A DNA stretch of 64,000 nt. It comes from Flaccisagitta enflata (lineage: Eukaryota; Chaetognatha; Sagittoidea; Aphragmophora). Positions 1 through 23,497 of this stretch are shown piece by piece (position 1 is the stretch's first letter; each line of letters opens with the position of its first letter). The notes under the pieces are model-generated. The model saw only the letters and a program-made list of their open reading frames with translations, was not told the DNA's origin and ran no database searches. The stretch is taken from the NCBI GenBank assembly GCA_965153355.1, contig OZ231126.1, positions 19,840,001-19,904,000 of the forward strand. The letters run 5' to 3'. Both the position numbers and the translations under genes were made by a program.

Positions 1-23
1 AGTTTTTGTGAAGGGTGAATCTC

Positions 24-24
24 T

Positions 25-84
<60 letters not shown>
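24..84 (+). repeat. (CTTT)n microsatellite
   Basis: About 15 uninterrupted units. Confidence 0.9.
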
Positions 85-645
85 TTCCAATTCCCTCCAA
101 TTACGCTCCTCTCCCGACTCTTCATTCATCTCTTTTACGCTTTCATAAACCACAATCGTGGTCGCCCATTGTGGTCGACGTAACGGAGCTTAATGGCTGA
201 AAATTGCAAAGATATTAAAGGGAGAGTATTGTGAAGCGACTCAGAATTGGTCGGCCTAAAAATGGTCGACTTAGAATTGTTCGACCGCGCCTCAAAGTAT
301 GGTGACAGTCGACTCTATCATCTATTTTATTCATCATGGAGGTTTTTATGTCTGAATGTGTTATCATTGTCAGCTAATGTCTATTACGGGCAAGGATACA
401 TATTTCGCCGAATATGTGGTGATATCTAAGAAAAATGGCTTAATGTCCGATTTCTGCTCGTGGTCTGCATGACTATAATTTAGAAGAAGAACAGTTTAAA
501 AATATTGGCATATTCCTTGAACAAATTGCAATTGACACCTTATTTCACCGATTGTTGCAATGGATTATGAATAATGTAGGAAGAAATTTGCCGTTTTCTT
601 GAGTTGTCTAGGTTAAATCTTGTTGTTAGAGAGTTTGTTATACCC
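85..645. other. No gene seen
   Basis: Unique AT-rich sequence. Short frames lack codon or splice support. A loose run of GGTCGRCYTARAATTG-type units is seen at about 245-285. Confidence 0.5.
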
Positions 646-806
646 AACAAGGCCGGATACACGGCCAATACCAGTCGCGGACGGGTGGGCAGGGGCGGAA
701 ATGCGTGTTTTCCCACTTTCTGACTCGATCACCACGGACCGACCAACCGACGGACGGACGGACGGACAAAGCCTCTTATAGAGACGCTAGTCCGCGACTA
801 AAAAGT
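646..806 (+). repeat. Dispersed hairpin repeat family, copy 1 (full)
   Basis: It begins AACAAGGCCGGATACACGGC. A stem half AGTCGCGGAC (673-682) follows, then GGTGGGCAGGGGCGGAAATG, GACTCGATCACCACGGACC, GACGGACGGAC units, CAAAGCCTCTTATAGAG and the other stem half GTCCGCGACT (790-799), then AAAAAG. The two stem halves are exact complements. There is no coding or tRNA-like box. The family is unnamed to my knowledge. Confidence 0.8.
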
Positions 807-921
807 CCACGTGTAGAGCAACACGTTCATCGTATCAAAAAACTGTGTTGCCAGGCAGAACACCGGCGTGATGCTACGCAGTGGTATCTTAGGTCTCTCT
901 CTACCATCTCCATTGAGTCTT

Positions 922-922
<1 letters not shown>

Positions 923-1016
<94 letters not shown>
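923..1016 (+). repeat. (GA)n microsatellite
   Basis: About 47 pure units. A second tract of near-equal length follows 115 bp downstream. Confidence 0.95.
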
Positions 1017-1020
<4 letters not shown>

Positions 1021-1125
1021 TCCATCCCCTTTTTGTTAGCTTTTGGAGGAGAATAATGCGATGGGTCGCAGTTGCAAGTTTTATGGTGAGGAAGAATGAA
1101 CATCGTTGGGGTGGGCTTGAGAAAA

Positions 1126-3599
<2,474 letters not shown>

Positions 3600-3657
<58 letters not shown>

Positions 3658-3711
3658 GATAGAGATATAGAGAGATATATATATATATAGATATAGAGAT
3701 GAGAAATATAG

Positions 3712-3744
<33 letters not shown>

Positions 3745-3840
3745 TACATATATAGATATAGAGAATAGATATATATATATATACAGATATATAGAGAGAT
3801 ATATATCATTTCTCTTCTATTCTATCTATCCTCTGTCTCT

Positions 3841-3893
<53 letters not shown>
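3600..3893. repeat. Compound (GA)n-(TA/GATA)n-(CT)n near-palindrome
   Basis: A GA arm (3600-3652), an AT/GATA core (3653-3810) and a CT arm (3831-3893). The arms are complementary, so the whole can extrude as a hairpin. Confidence 0.85.
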
Positions 3894-3897
<4 letters not shown>

Positions 3898-5068
3898 TTC
3901 TTTTCCTTCCTTCTGCTCACTTGGGTCTTGTTCCCAAGAAAGTGAATATATCCAATACGATATAACAGACATTTGGATTTTTTTCATTTCCATATTGGAT
4001 CCGTAACACGACAGAAAATCGTGTCTTAGCACTTGTTGCAATTTCTTGTTCCTATTTCTTATAAATCTTCGCGTGGGAAATGAAATAAAAAATCCAGATT
4101 CTTGGAATTCTTTATTCATGTCACTTCACTGCCTACATGTTTCCATATCGTTTCCATATTGGTCATGCTGCCTGATATCACCGATTCCTTTAGTTCGTGA
4201 GATTGAATAGTTCTGATTCTTCAGTAGATGAAAGTGTGTCAGAAATAACAACTGTCCATTTCTTTTTTTTTGCCATTTTCAATTTGATCCAACGCAATGA
4301 TCCTTTGAATGTCAATATTGTCTATAAATTGACAACCGCCTCAATGCAGTAGTTGAAATGTGAAAGTGTCATGATATGACTGTAATGCTGTCTGAGCCAT
4401 GGAAACCACCGGACAAAACACTCTCAAACGCGATGAGAGAATATAGGCATCGATTTAACGGCAGGGATCACTTGTGTAGGTTCCATTCAAAACAAGATCT
4501 AAAGTCTCTATTTCGGCGTCGTCGTCGTCCTTGGTTAAATGAGTTGAAGATAATCAATATTGAGAGTGTAAAATGACCATCTCCCAACGCTTGATAAGTA
4601 GAGACAAGAGTGTTGCAGCTATTCTTTGCGGGAGTCTGTTTTTTTTCTCTTTCTGAGACTTGCAACTTGATGCTGCACATTGCTGCAGTTACATTTATGA
4701 CCATGAGTGCCAGCGTGGGGGATCCTTGCTGCACTGGGAGCTCAGCGTGGGGCACGCGTGTAAAAGATCGTCTCAATATCGCAACTTCGTGGGAGAGGAA
4801 AAGGAGAAGAGAAAGAGGGAGAAAAACTATTACACAAGCACACACAGACACCTACACAAAGACACATACAGACACACACAGACACACACATCCAAGCATG
4901 ATCTGGCAGCGTCAGTGCAGTGCTTGGCCCGAATTTGAAAACAACTAAAGCAAAAGCACCAGTAAATCGAATTTTTGGCACCAAAATTCATTTTTTCCCT
5001 CATTGAAAAATGAAAATGAAATTTCACCTTTCAGGGTTTGAACAAAGGGTAGGAGATGAAAGGAAAAG
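3894..5068. other. No gene seen
   Basis: Unique AT-rich sequence with a weak ACACAG repeat. Nothing with domain-like coding content. Confidence 0.45.
4829..4890 (+). repeat. (ACACAG)n-like short repeat
   Basis: Imperfect CACACAGACA units. Confidence 0.7.
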
Positions 5069-5190
5069 TAGAAGAAGAAGAAGAAGAAGAAGAAGAAGAA
5101 GAAGAAGAAGAAGAAGAAGAAGAAGAAGAAGAAGAAGAAGCAGAAGCAGAAGAAGACGAAGAAAAAGAAGAAGAAGAAGAAGAAGAAACG
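5069..5190 (+). repeat. (GAA)n microsatellite with GCA/GAC interruptions
   Basis: About 40 units; it reads as poly-Glu, poly-Arg or poly-Lys by frame. Confidence 0.95.
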
Positions 5191-5261
5191 ATGGCCAAAG
5201 ATGAAATACTTGATAAATTCGCATTTTCTTCCTTCCTGGCATCGAGGGGACCAAAACGGGG

Positions 5262-5297
<36 letters not shown>

Positions 5298-5411
5298 GTC
5301 GATGATTAGTGATTTTGAAAGAGAAAGAAGGTCCAACAAAGGATTTGGAGATAAAAGAACAAAGAAAAGAACGAGTCGATGATTGAAAGGAGATCGCGAA
5401 GGGAAACTTAG

Positions 5412-5412
5412 G

Positions 5413-5451
<39 letters not shown>

Positions 5452-5452
5452 G

Positions 5453-5527
<75 letters not shown>
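5412..5527 (+). repeat. (GAAA)n microsatellite
   Basis: About 28 units with one GAGA interruption near 5450. Confidence 0.95.
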
Positions 5528-5634
5528 GAGCAAGAGAGAGAGAAAGAGGGAAAGCAAGAGAAAGGAGCGCCTGGGGCGGCTATCAGAACGAACGATCTTT
5601 GCGGCGATAACTGGCAACCATTCGGGCAACCAGT

Positions 5635-5930
5635 TGAAACGACCAAATAGACGACCAAATGGACGACCAAATGGACGACTAGACTAAGCGACCAAATTGG
5701 GCGACGAGACTGAGCGACCAGATTGGGCGACCAGACTGAGCGACCAGATTGGGCGACCATACTGAGCAACCAGATTGGGCGACCAGATTGGGCGACCAGA
5801 CTGAGCGACCAGATTGGGCGACCAAATTGGGCGACTAGACTGAGCGACCAGATTGGGCGACTAGACTGAGCGACCAGATTGGGCGACCAAATTGGGCGAC
5901 CAAATGGGCAACTAAACGGGGGACCAGTAA
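5635..5930 (+). repeat. Minisatellite, GACCAGATTGGGC / GACCAGACTGAGC units
   Basis: About 20 units of 13 bp, mostly alternating in pairs to give a 26-bp higher period, with a less regular GACCAAATGGAC start. Read on either strand it gives an open repetitive frame that is not a gene. Confidence 0.85.
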
Positions 5931-6414
5931 ATCGATCGAAATGGGCAATCAATATAGAAAAAAAAAGTTTAAATGAAGACTAGTTGAACTTGAAGAAACA
6001 GAGGTAGGCGGCTGAGATGATTTTTCTCTGATATTCTCTTTTTTTTAAATTCTTTTCCTCGCTATTTTCAGAAAACAAAAAAACTTTGTCCAGGTTTAAT
6101 TTCTAATCTAAAATCTGGATTTAAGGGTCGGAATTTTGCTCACCTTTCACTCCCTTTCATCATGAAGGGCCCTTGTATGCCACGGAGTTTTTTTAGTGCT
6201 CTTTCTGTCTCTACCTCTTTTTCTTTCTGTCTCTGTGTCTATCTTTCTCTTCTTTCTATTAGTCATTTCTCTCTCAAACTCTCTCTCTCTTCTCTCATTT
6301 TTTTTTAAATAAAAAAGATTTTTCCACATTGAAAAATGTCCCAACAATGAACGACATTAGTTGGTGACAAAATGAATGGATGAATGGGTCCACTTAGAAC
6401 CAAGACATTCCATT

Positions 6415-6415
<1 letters not shown>

Positions 6416-6470
<55 letters not shown>
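6416..6470 (+). repeat. (CT)n microsatellite
   Basis: About 25 units, slightly interrupted. Confidence 0.9.
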
Positions 6471-6471
<1 letters not shown>

Positions 6472-6820
6472 TTTGTGACAGATTACTCAACTCTCTTTTT
6501 TTTTTACTTTTAGATTTTCATCACTATTTCCTAAACTGTTCCACACCTTTGCAATCCGTTCATCTATCAAATTATGATTCCATGAATTCATTAGTAAAGC
6601 GTTCTCACGTATCTGCATATATCATCACCCACGTTTCCTTCCAGCTTTCACTGAATATGGCAACTGTCGCGCGTATCGACCGAGAAACTGCGACATCAGC
6701 TGCCACAAGGAAAGTTGTCGTAACCAATATCGACAAATCTGTATTGAGGAATGTAACCTTTGATAGTCTGATATAATTTTTTTCCCCTTCGTTTGTCTCC
6801 CGTTTTTTTTCTGGGAGAAT

Positions 6821-7014
<194 letters not shown>

Positions 7015-7156
7015 GACTTGTAGGGAGGAACTATTTAGACAACAACAAAGGCCGCGAACAGCGAGTAAAAAGAATGACGACGAATATTTTTAACCGTAAA
7101 TTCAAGACTTTTTTCAATGGGCACCTAGAAGTGGCCCTTGGGGTGAAATGGGAGAG

Positions 7157-7158
<2 letters not shown>

Positions 7159-7240
<82 letters not shown>
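7159..7240 (+). repeat. (GA)n microsatellite
   Basis: About 40 pure units. Confidence 0.95.
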
Positions 7241-7242
<2 letters not shown>

Positions 7243-7878
7243 TCTTGTTAGCCAATGGTTTTTCACCCGGAGGCAGTGGCGTTGTTTTTCTGCAGCTGGT
7301 TGTCACTAACTGACAAGAATTTTGAAAAGACAGGGAAAATTTCTACACTACAGAAAAAAATTTACATGGCAGAAAAACGTTTGTTATTCTTTTTTGTCTC
7401 TTTGTTTTGAAATTTTTGGCATCAAGACGCCCTCCATCATTGCCAATTACTGTAGTCAACAATTCCGTTCCACAAACTTCAAAGATTGCTCAAACCCATT
7501 CCATCAGCCGAAAATCAAACAATGGCAGTTCCTTCTGAGCATAGCTTTACGTTGGCCCATCATCGATTGCTATACTTAATACCTACACAACTTTATTTCA
7601 TCACCCTCAAAGACAGAGCTGCCATTGCATTCCATCAACGAATCAACACTCCTTTAAAGCTTTTAAAGCTTTTAAAGCTAAAATGCTAAACTTCACCCAC
7701 TAATCCGATCACTCTCAACCTTTTTTTCCATCACCCTCAACGGAACACCTTTTTTTCCCATCACTCCGGGGTTTTGTATTTCCTCCCCAGGAGTCGAGTT
7801 CTTCTCCCCTGACGATGACTTCAGATGACTTCACCCAGGGCCATTAACTACCGAATACAGTCAACGTCACAGGGAGAA

Positions 7879-10819
<2,941 letters not shown>

Positions 10820-11034
10820 TAAAAGAAGAAGATGAAGAGAAGAAAAAGATGGAGAAGAAGGACAAGGAATAGTAAAAGAAGATGAAGAAGAAGACGAAAA
10901 AGATGACGAAGAAGAAAATCAAGAAGAAGAAGAAGAAGAAGAAGAAGAAGAAGAAGAAGAAGACGAAGACGAAGACGAAGACGAAGACGAAGAAGAAGAA
11001 GAAGAAGAAGAAGAAGAAGAAGAAGATGAAGGAG
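10820..11034 (+). repeat. (GAA)n with (GAC GAA) segment
   Basis: Degenerate AAGAAGATG start, a pure GAA core from about 10921, a GACGAA block at about 10961-10990, then GAA again. Confidence 0.9.
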
Positions 11035-11279
11035 AGGGAAAGAAATCTCTTGTCCCGAAATTTCCAGTTTACACTCTGCTGTAATCCATGTTGTCACGCA
11101 AAGAATGTTGTTATCTTTGCTATTCCATTCTCACTCTCTTATTCTTTACAGGGGAATTTGTCTTTTTATTTTGTCCAGTGGTCCTCTTTTTGCTCCATTA
11201 GATTTAAATGACATCCCTCACAGTTTGACACTCAGATTATTCAGGCGACTCAATATTCAATAACTTGCAAGGTCAAAAC

Positions 11280-11281
<2 letters not shown>

Positions 11282-11344
<63 letters not shown>
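11282..11344 (+). repeat. (CT)n microsatellite
   Basis: About 31 pure units. Confidence 0.95.
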
Positions 11345-11346
<2 letters not shown>

Positions 11347-11566
11347 CCATGTCTGGGTCTTGCTTGGTTCTTTTTTTAGTCAAAAAGGAGATTTTGAGCA
11401 AGTCTAGAAATTGCTCTCCCGCGACGAAAGGGAATGGGCGCCCCCTCCTGACTCCCCTCCTCCTCCTCCTCCAACTGACTCCCCTCCCGCCGAGATAGCA
11501 AGAAAAGAAACTGATTTTTTTTCTCTCTGACATCGAGAAAAAGTATATATTGAAAGACAAAAAGAG

Positions 11567-11569
11567 AAA

Positions 11570-11633
<64 letters not shown>

Positions 11634-11645
11634 GAGAAAGAAAGG
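11567..11645 (+). repeat. (GAAA)n microsatellite
   Basis: About 18 units. Confidence 0.92.
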
Positions 11646-12661
11646 GAGACTGAAAGGGAGACTGAAAGGAGAAAAAAAGGGTGAAGACAAGATCTTTGAG
11701 AGATATCCTGGGAAGAACTGATGATGATTTGTCCATCACCCGCGACACCACCAACCGCGTCTGCAACGTGTCACCAGCAAGCCGTCACCACCAGCTGCTC
11801 CAACAACGTGTCACCACCAAGCCCTCTTTATAAGATACTCAACGTGTCACCACCAAGCCGTCACCCAACACTTTTGCGACCTTCGGTTGTTCATCATTAG
11901 TTAAAGACTTGTCAATTGCCACAAGTCGTAACCATCGTATTATAACTCCGACATTTTTTTCTCCACACAAAGTTGCTGCCAAGTCGAGATGGCCGGTCTT
12001 TTATTTCCATATCTGTCATAACCATCGATTTCTCTGACAGCTCATGTTGAGCACCTTCTTCTCGTTCTCACCTAGACCTACCCTCTATCTTTGGGTTACC
12101 CTCTCTCCCTTCCCCCTCTCCCTCTCCCCACCCTTCTTCCTCAAGCAAGGTCCATGCTTTCAATTTTTTCTCCCAGTTAAAAGGAAGTTAAAGACAGAGA
12201 GAGACTCCCCGTAGAGTTGATGTTACCCAGCGCACTTTGAATCACATAGATGACATGTCGCTTGTATGCGTTAGATCTCAGGATAGTCTAAATCGAGGTA
12301 TTCAATGGGAAACGAATATTTCAAAGAGGAAGAAGAAATGTAGTAAGTTTGGGGATTTGGATTTTTTAATGACAAATTGTACTACGAAATGACGATTTTG
12401 ATCAAGGCTTTATTTGATATGATTTTTTATCCTCCACTACAAAAAAAAAAAAGAGAGAAAGAGAAAGAGACATAGAAAGGAAGAGAAAGAGAAAGAGAGA
12501 CTGAGAGAGAAAGGGAAAGAGAGAGTAAAACAGGAAAGAAAAAGGGAAATGATGTGTTAAAATTGAAGTTTAAAAGAAGTCTGAGGGTCTGAGAGTGATT
12601 TTGCCAAGATTTACTACCATTTCCGTAATTTAAAATGGGGATGTGTGTGAGAGACAGGGGA

Positions 12662-13026
<365 letters not shown>

Positions 13027-13116
13027 ATTAAGTCTCGAGTAACTTTGAAATTCTTTAGTTTGAATAAAAAAAGTCGTGTGGACTCCTGGAGAGTAGAGAC
13101 CTCATGTTGAGACAAC

Positions 13117-13217
<101 letters not shown>

Positions 13218-13341
13218 CTAAAAAAAAGGGATACACGGGGCGAGATATTCCGCAGTTGTGTACATCTTTAAAAATATGAAAAGTAAATTTATGACATTCT
13301 CTAATTTTTCAGTGGCCAGACCATTCGGATGAACAGGTGCA

Positions 13342-13347
<6 letters not shown>

Positions 13348-13436
<89 letters not shown>
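13348..13436 (+). repeat. (GA)n microsatellite
   Basis: About 44 units, followed by a GC-rich patch at about 13434-13535. Confidence 0.95.
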
Positions 13437-13438
<2 letters not shown>

Positions 13439-13683
13439 CCGCTTTGGTGCCCCGGGGAATGACGTGCCATCCCTTAGCAGCCAAAGGGGGCTCGCGATGT
13501 CGCCCCTGCTCCCGCCCATCTTATTGCCCCCAAGCACACAAATGAGTTTTTTTTTCTTAAGCAGTTGGCATCTTGCTCGCCTTTCTCTAGCAAAAGCCCC
13601 CAAAAAAGTAAGTTCCATAATCTCTTTTCAGGTGCGATTGATTGATCCAACAGAACTCATTGATTTATTCATCATTTTTTTCA

Positions 13684-13799
13684 ATCATTCATTCATTCAT
13701 ATATTCATTCATTCATTCATTCATTCATTCATTCATTCATTCCTTCCTTCCTTCATTCATTCATTCATTCATTCATTCATTCATTCATTCATTCATTCT
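13684..13799 (+). repeat. (ATTC)n with TTCC interruption
   Basis: About 27 units, three of them TTCC at about 13740-13751. Confidence 0.92.
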
Positions 13800-15053
13800 C
13801 AATAATTGTCCGTTGACTCATCACTGTTGGTAACTCGGTGGATTGGTCGTCATCCTTATTTGGCAATTTTCTTTCTCTCAGAGTTTCGTGGATTTTCATC
13901 TTTCTCGTCTTTCTCAATTTCGCGGCAGGTTCACTCAGAAACGGACATTCCTAATCCTTTAAACGTTCTTCGCTGCCACTCAGTCCATTCATTCAATCAT
14001 TTATTCATCCTTTCTGTTTTTTCCCTCCAAATTTTTTATTTCTCCCTCTATTGTTTTCTGCGTTCTCCTACTCTTACTTATCTCCTTTCTTTTTTTGGGA
14101 ACCTTTCTCCTTTTCTTCCTCCTCTCTTCTTTTTTTGCCCCCTGCACTCCTATTTCTCTCGTTTTTTTCTCACCAAGATAGAGAATGGCCCTGATAATCA
14201 TCCTTTTATCTTCCGTTGTCATCAACGATAGCCGCTCGCCTTACCAATAATTGCGGGATTACGGTCGCAAAGTATTTGTAACAGCGTTGAGAATGGAGGG
14301 AAAATTTTAGTGGATTGACAGAAAGTAAGAGCGTAAAAGTGCAAATCACTACACATAATTACAAACAAAATTGAAAAAAAAAGAAGAAAAAAAGAAAAAG
14401 AAAAAACACTTTGATGCCGATTTACCTTTTTGCAATTTGCATACTTTCGGTAATGAATAAAATGTCGTCAACAAAATTCCACGAATTTGATTCACCTTAC
14501 TGTTACTGGCACTGGTACAATTAAATGTCAAATAACTTTTATTATGTGACGATTTTCTTGGAGTGTGGATTAGAAAAAGAGAGACATGTCAAGCTATAGG
14601 AATGTCACTATGAATGTTCTGAATAGTAAGAATGTTGAATTTAATGAAAAAACATCTCTTAGCGACGGTACCATGTCGTTGCTGCTTGATGAAGCCGCTG
14701 GATTCTATAAAATTATTTGAAGCAAGATCGCGGCGTCTCATCGGCGTTTGCAGATGATTTTGCGCGTAACTGATCAGCCAGAGAATTTTTATGCGCCCAT
14801 GACATTCAAAGCCTCTCATTAAAGCTTTATTTCTCCATCGAATAGTTCCCCGAGTTTCGTTTTCAAAAAGACGTTGTCATCTTCTGCTGAAACTTCAGCA
14901 TGAAGGTCGCTTTGATGAATTCTGTTATTACTAAACTAACGTCATACTTACCTTTTTCCTCATCTTTTACGTTTTAACCACAATCAATGATAAAATGAAA
15001 TGGGAAAAAAATCTCCCAAGAACCTGTTCCTTGTTCTGGTGCTTCCATTCCTT

Positions 15054-15056
<3 letters not shown>
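13800..15056. other. No gene recognised
   Basis: Unique AT-rich sequence. A minus-strand frame at 14589-14819 is open for 76 codons, but no family was recognised. Confidence 0.45.
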
Positions 15057-15110
<54 letters not shown>

Positions 15111-15132
15111 CCGATAACTGAAAAATTCTTTA

Positions 15133-15198
<66 letters not shown>
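15057..15198 (+). repeat. (CT)n and (CTTT)n pair
   Basis: CT to 15109, a 22-bp spacer, then CTTT from 15131. Confidence 0.92.
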
Positions 15199-15581
15199 CA
15201 TCCTTCCTTTTTCTTCAAATGACGGAATTTGAGAAAGGGATGAAAGAGGGAACGTATGAATGCATTCACCCAATTTCAGGTTGAGTAGGAATCATGAATA
15301 AAAAAAATCAGAAAAGAGAAAAAGATGGAAGCAGAGAAAGGAAAAAGAAAAGAAAGACAGGGGACAATTAGCGAAAGGGAAGTAAGGTAAGGTCCAACGA
15401 AGTAAGTTCTCTACAGAAAAAAAGATCCTATTTTGTGTTGATCATCAGGGAGTGGCGGAAATTGTTCGCGACAAATGAAGCGTATCAATCGAAGGGTGAC
15501 GCATTCTTCGGTTCTCAGTTGGGAAAAGAAAGTTCCCGCAGGTCCCAGATTATTTTTGAGCTTTAGTGTTCGGTGGAGCGG

Positions 15582-16095
15582 TCGGGTGTGTCAATATATA
15601 AAAGGTCTTTTGATCAGCTTATCATCATCAGGGAGTGTGAAGACACTAATTACAAGACACTTACCATTTTTATTTTTTTTAATTTCAATCATCTTCCGTT
15701 TTTTTAGCGCGAGTAAAGATTGTCAAAAATATATATACTTTTAGCGACTCTACCCAGTTTTGTTGAAAATGAGACTGATATATTATTCAAAAAATTATGT
15801 TTTTTTTTGTTACTATTTCTTCTTATGAAAAGTGAAATATTTTGACCAATTCTTTTTATATTAAAGAATCAGATAAGAAATGGGTTCTGATTTTTATTCT
15901 TATGATCAATGATACCGGTGCAAAACCAGCTGCACTACAATATACAAATTAGGGGCTAAATGGAGATTTTAAAAAAACGGAAGATGAATGAAATTAAGAA
16001 AAAGAAAAATGGTAAGTACCTTAGAATTAGTGTCCCAACACTCCTTGATGATGACGATCTGATCAAAAAAGTTTTTTAAATTTTGACACACCCGA
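15582..16095. mobile_element. MULE-like non-autonomous element, long TIRs, 9-bp TSD
   Basis: The 514-bp element has terminal inverted repeats of about 126 bp (15582-15707 and 15970-16095) that begin TCGGGTGTGTCAA. They share long blocks such as TTTTGATCAG, GACACTAATT, CTTACCATTTTT and CATCTTCCGTTTTTTTA. The same 9-mer, GTGGAGCGG, flanks both sides (15573-15581 and 16096-16104) and is a clear target-site duplication. Long TIRs plus a 9-bp duplication are the hallmark of Mutator-like (MULE) elements. The unique centre is AT-rich with no coding signal, so this is a transposase-less derivative. The TIRs have drifted but are still easily alignable. Confidence 0.85.
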
Positions 16096-16104
16096 GTGGA
16101 GCGG

Positions 16105-17095
16105 CAATGCGATTCTTAGGGAAATAGCGCGTTACTGGTGAGATGTCCTTTGAACGCGTTTGAGTGCGAGTGGTCGGGAGAAAACATTACCTAGTAGACA
16201 ACGACTTTCCGCACGGACTGGTAAAATCACACAGACAGTTTCTTCCTCCATGAGAGATAAGACGAGCATTTGGCGATAAGAAACTGTATTCATCCATCGA
16301 GTAGAGAAGAAAAAAACTACTCAGTATTTACTTGGATTATTTTTGAATGATTTTGCAAGAAAACAGCAAAGTCTCTTTATCTTAGTCGAGAGGACTTTTT
16401 TTCCACAATGCTCATCCTGTCTATCTCGGTTGCGTCAAGACGCTAATTATTAACAGCTTCGATGTCTATGCTGCCATCCCCTCGGCACAATAAGATTACA
16501 ACCATTCATAACAACTCAAACAAGCCATGAAACGGCAGTTGTAACACCTAGTCAATGAACAACTAAATATCAGAAATACATAACGCATTCAACAAAATCA
16601 GAAAATATCAACAGCCAGCAAAACTTTCATTTCCACGTGGAAACGCCACACAGTCGTTCTTTTCATCTGCTTGGTTGTCGTTACCGCGTTGAAAGCTCGA
16701 GTAAATAATAAGTGAACCTGGGTGGAGGAACAATGGGTTGGACTCTCTCTCTAATTGCTCGCCTTTATTCTTTACTCTTTTCTGTGGTGACAAGGATGAT
16801 GATGAAGAAGGATGATGATGATGGTGATGGTGAGGATGATGACGATAATGAGGACCATGATGATGGAAAAGCTCAGTCTCTATCCGTACCATGATTTTTT
16901 TTCTCTTCAAGCTGGGATCTCGCCTCCTGCTGGGTGGCGAACTTAATAAACAAAATTGTAACCCGTCAGTCGTCGTCAGCGGCGGAGGCGGTAAGAAAAG
17001 AGAAGGAATTATGGAGCACCTTGACCGCGGGTCACCGGTATTTGCTCCATACACACATCCGCACCATAAAAACAATATATAAACCACTGAGGATG

Positions 17096-17099
<4 letters not shown>
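16105..17099. other. No gene recognised
   Basis: Unique sequence right of the MULE-like element, with a GAT-rich patch at 16796-16865. A minus-strand frame here is open mainly because that patch reads as poly-His. Confidence 0.45.

Positions 17100-17148
<49 letters not shown>
17100..17148 (+). repeat. (GA)n microsatellite
   Basis: About 23 units. Confidence 0.92.
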
Positions 17149-17150
<2 letters not shown>

Positions 17151-17297
17151 CTAACTCGGTTGTTATTTGTACTGTAACCACTGGGTTCCTGTATCTCTAT
17201 CTGTATTTTCAAAACTTCCTCCTCATTCATGCTTTCTGTCTTCATATCCTTCTTTCTGTCTTTCCGCATTTCTTCTACGTTCTGTCTTAATGTTTTC

Positions 17298-17315
17298 TTT
17301 CTTTCTCTCTCTTTC

Positions 17316-17395
<80 letters not shown>

Positions 17396-17407
17396 TATTT
17401 CTTAGTT

Positions 17408-17503
<96 letters not shown>

Positions 17504-17506
17504 TTC
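17298..17506 (+). repeat. (CTTT)n microsatellite
   Basis: About 50 units with one interruption near 17398-17407. Confidence 0.95.

Positions 17507-22673
<5,167 letters not shown>

Positions 22674-22727
<54 letters not shown>
22674..22727 (+). repeat. (CT)n microsatellite
   Basis: About 27 units. A short CT tract also lies at 22880-22899. Confidence 0.92.
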
Positions 22728-22729
<2 letters not shown>

Positions 22730-22994
22730 TGTGTATCTGTTCTGACGCGGCCATATCATTTTCCTTTTCTCCGTCTCTCGTAATCTCGAGGGTGCTTTGG
22801 GTGTCATCACATATCGACCAAAAATAAAGAAATATGGGGTTGAGTGGCCGCAGCAACGGCAACGGCTGAGAATGGCGGTCTCTCTCTCTCTCTCTCTCTG
22901 CCGGATTTTTTCCATGGAAAGCGGCGCCTCCGCCAGCAGATGAGCCCCAGGCCAGCTGACCCGGAAGCCAAGGGTTGCCAATGGCAGAGTAGGG

Positions 22995-22997
<3 letters not shown>

Positions 22998-23091
<94 letters not shown>
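22998..23091 (+). repeat. (GA)n microsatellite
   Basis: About 46 pure units, preceded by a GC-rich patch (22910-22990). Confidence 0.95.
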
Positions 23092-23239
23092 CAGGCAGTT
23101 CATTCAAAATTGATCGAATGGCTCTCTGAGTGCAAATGCGTTTTGCATTGGCGGGCGCGCATTTGCATGAAAGTGCATGGGCCTTCTTCCAGTTTGTCTA
23201 CTGACGATGCACAAACTCACGTGTTGATGCGTTACCATT

Positions 23240-23262
23240 CAACAAGGCCGGATACGCGGCTG
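23240..23262 (+). repeat. Leader fragment of the hairpin repeat
   Basis: Only the CAACAAGGCCGGATACGCGG leader is present; the stem and body are missing. Confidence 0.5.
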
Positions 23263-23295
23263 ACCCTGTCGTTTATGGTAAGGAAGGGTAGTAAC

Positions 23296-23497
23296 AGAAT
23301 TCACCTAGGCAAAAAGTGGCAATGCTCAATCATGAGCCATTGTTAAGCTCGATGATCTTTTTTGTTCATATTGGAACAAGAAAAAAAATTGTCATTACAT
23401 CAGAATTCACCAAGGCAAAAAGTGGCAATGCTTAACATCATCCTCAATCATGAGCCATTGTTAAGCTCGATGAGCTTTTATGTTCATATTGGAACCA
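23296..23497 (+). repeat. Tandem duplication of a ~90-bp unique segment
   Basis: CAGAATTCACC…TTCATATTGGAAC occurs at about 23296-23377 and again at 23401-23495. The copies are nearly identical, except that the first lacks a 12-base block (AACATCATCCTC) or the second gained it. Confidence 0.8.

Noticed and set aside
4945-5952. 335-codon open frame on the minus strand
   Set aside because: It runs through a minisatellite, a GAAA tract, a CT tract and a GAA tract. The translation is entirely low-complexity with no domain.
16608-17087. 159-codon His-rich frame on the minus strand
   Set aside because: The His run is a GAT-type repeat read in reverse. The rest has no recognisable domain and no splice or promoter support.
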